A stretch of 64,000 nucleotides of DNA from Streptomyces spongiicola (GTDB lineage Bacteria > Actinomycetota > Actinomycetes > Streptomycetales > Streptomycetaceae), in NCBI RefSeq assembly GCF_003122365.1, contig NZ_CP029254.1, positions 2,676,501-2,740,500 on the forward strand, read 5' to 3'. Position 1 is the stretch's first letter; each line of letters begins with the position of its first letter. The notes under the pieces were generated by a model, which saw only the letters and a list, made by a program, of their open reading frames with translations, did no database searches and was not told where the DNA came from. A program made the position numbers and the translations under genes. Below, one piece after another: positions 63,258 to 64,000 of the stretch.

Positions 63258-64000
63258 GTGAGACGCCATCGCACAGCCGCAGCGATCCTGTTAGCAGTCG
63301 GTGCTCTGCTCACGGGCGGCCTGACGGCCACGACCGCCGCCCACGCCGCCGCACCGGACCCGTCCCCCGCACCCGCACCCGCCCCCGGACCCGCGGCCCA
63401 CCAGGCCACGGCCGCCGAGCAGTTGAAGGCCCGCACCTTCTGGACCGCCGAGCGGATGCGCGCCGCGGCCCCGCTCGACCTCCGCCTCGGCGTGGACGCG
63501 CTGAAGACCCTCAAGGCCCCCGAGCCGGGGGCCGTGACCACGACCGTCGCCCCGACCGCCTTCCCCCAGGCGGGCGGCCCCTGGAACGGCGGAGGCGAGG
63601 TCGTGAAGACCTCCGGCCGTCTCTTCTTCACCTTCCAGGGCCGCAACTCGTCATGTTCGGCGAACGCCGTGACCAGCCAGAACGGCAGCACCGTCATGAC
63701 GGCCGGGCACTGCGTCAAGTACCAGGGCAGCTGGCACACCAACGTCGTCTTCGTGCCCGCGTACGACAACGGCCAGGCCCCGTACGGCCAGTGGACCGCC
63801 ACCAAGACGCTGACCACCCCGCAGTGGGAGGCCACCGAGGACATCAACCAGGACATCGGCGCGGCCGTGCTCGCCCCGCTGAACGGCCAGAAGCTGACCG
63901 CCGTCACCGGGGCCCAGGGCATCCAGTTCAACGGCGGCTACAACAAGCAGATGTACGCCTTCGGCTTCCCGGCCGTGTCCCCGTACGACGGCTCGAAGCT
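63258..64000 (+). CDS. Secreted trypsin-like serine protease, 5' part
   Basis: The first 247 residues are in the window; the 3' end is cut off. A Sec signal peptide is clear: basic VRRHRTAA, hydrophobic AILLAVGALLTGGLTA, cleavage near TAAHAA. A Pro/Ala spacer (PDPSPAPAPAPGPAA) and a probable propeptide follow. The catalytic His is in VMTAGHCVKYQG and the Asp is probably in EDINQDIGAAVLAPLNG; the Ser is beyond the window. The GTG has AGAAGGA 8 nt upstream. Family: S1/V8-like peptidases that Streptomyces secretes. Confidence 0.9.
   Translation, partial: MRRHRTAAAILLAVGALLTGGLTATTAAHAAAPDPSPAPAPAPGPAAHQATAAEQLKARTFWTAERMRAAAPLDLRLGVDALKTLKAPEPGAVTTTVAPTAFPQAGGPWNGGGEVVKTSGRLFFTFQGRNSSCSANAVTSQNGSTVMTAGHCVKYQGSWHTNVVFVPAYDNGQAPYGQWTATKTLTTPQWEATEDINQDIGAAVLAPLNGQKLTAVTGAQGIQFNGGYNKQMYAFGFPAVSPYDGSK

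Overview
The window is chromosomal DNA from a Streptomyces (high-GC actinomycete). The evidence is strong third-position GC bias, frequent GTG starts, and actinomycete marker families: paired XRE/DUF5753 and DUF397 genes, an SsgA-like sporulation protein, an Rpf-type resuscitation factor, TamR/Tam, tricorn protease and protein O-mannosyltransferase. The order glmU-prs-rplY-pth-ppc-desaturase-tam/tamR-galE-ispE-rsmA-rpfB-tatD-rsmI-pmt-PBP-ssgE-cbi matches, from memory, the central chromosome of Streptomyces coelicolor. Most of the window is therefore core genome, and the unusual material sits in small insertions, expansions and decayed genes.

Layout. 1-3.4 kb: the tail of a SUKH-3 protein, a histidine kinase with no partner beside it, and a double-HTH protein that ends 6 nt before tRNA-Gln. 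3.4-9.5 kb: housekeeping genes glmU, prs, rplY and pth, an XRE/DUF397 pair and a small membrane protein. 9.5-18 kb: ppc, a desaturase with its TetR, a frameshifted VOC gene, the tam/tamR pair, a LuxR-type response regulator and a GNAT. 18-21 kb: a decayed gal operon (galE intact, galT only a 3' fragment, galK absent) and a regulator with a phosphoacceptor-less receiver. 21.5-24.1 kb: a large collagen-like protein. 24.9-30.7 kb: an ABC-F ATPase, Uma2, an NTF2-like protein, a second XRE/DUF397 pair and an acyltransferase. 30.9-38.6 kb: ispE-rsmA-rpfB (coupled), tatD, rsmI and pmt. 38.7-45 kb: an orphan ScoMcrA-type head domain, a methyltransferase-HAD chimera, DUF6131, a GGCT-like protein, a penicillin-binding protein, a YbaK deacylase and a serine hydrolase. 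45.7-48.9 kb: a Nur-boxed ECF metal transporter diverging from an SsgA-like gene. 49.3-56.6 kb: MMPL exporter, TetR, tricorn protease and a small disordered protein. 56.7-62.9 kb: a coupled BVMO-hydrolase-SDR operon with a divergent MerR, exonuclease III and a GNAT. 63.3 kb to the end: a secreted serine protease, cut off by the window.

Regulation can be read at several points. There is a TCTTGA-TC-TCAAGA palindrome between tam and tamR. A TTGCGA-N5-TTGCAA Nur box precedes cbiM, implying nickel control. Two identical ACGAAAC-N-GTTTCGT operators separate the MMPL-linked tetR from the tricorn gene. Paired TACG/CGTA palindromes precede the desaturase-tetR operon, and paired TACCG/CGGTA palindromes lie between BVMO and merR.

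The most distinctive feature is a genome habit rather than a classical system. Tandem repeats of 7-37 nt are common, and several are anchored exactly on gene ends. The stop codons of tetR, ispE and cbiM lie in the first unit of an array, and the start codon of pth lies in a triplicated start site. Low-complexity expansions also sit inside the histidine kinase, RpfB, TatD, the PBP, tricorn, the hydrolase and the collagen-like protein. No CRISPR array, insertion sequence, prophage or biosynthetic cluster was seen.
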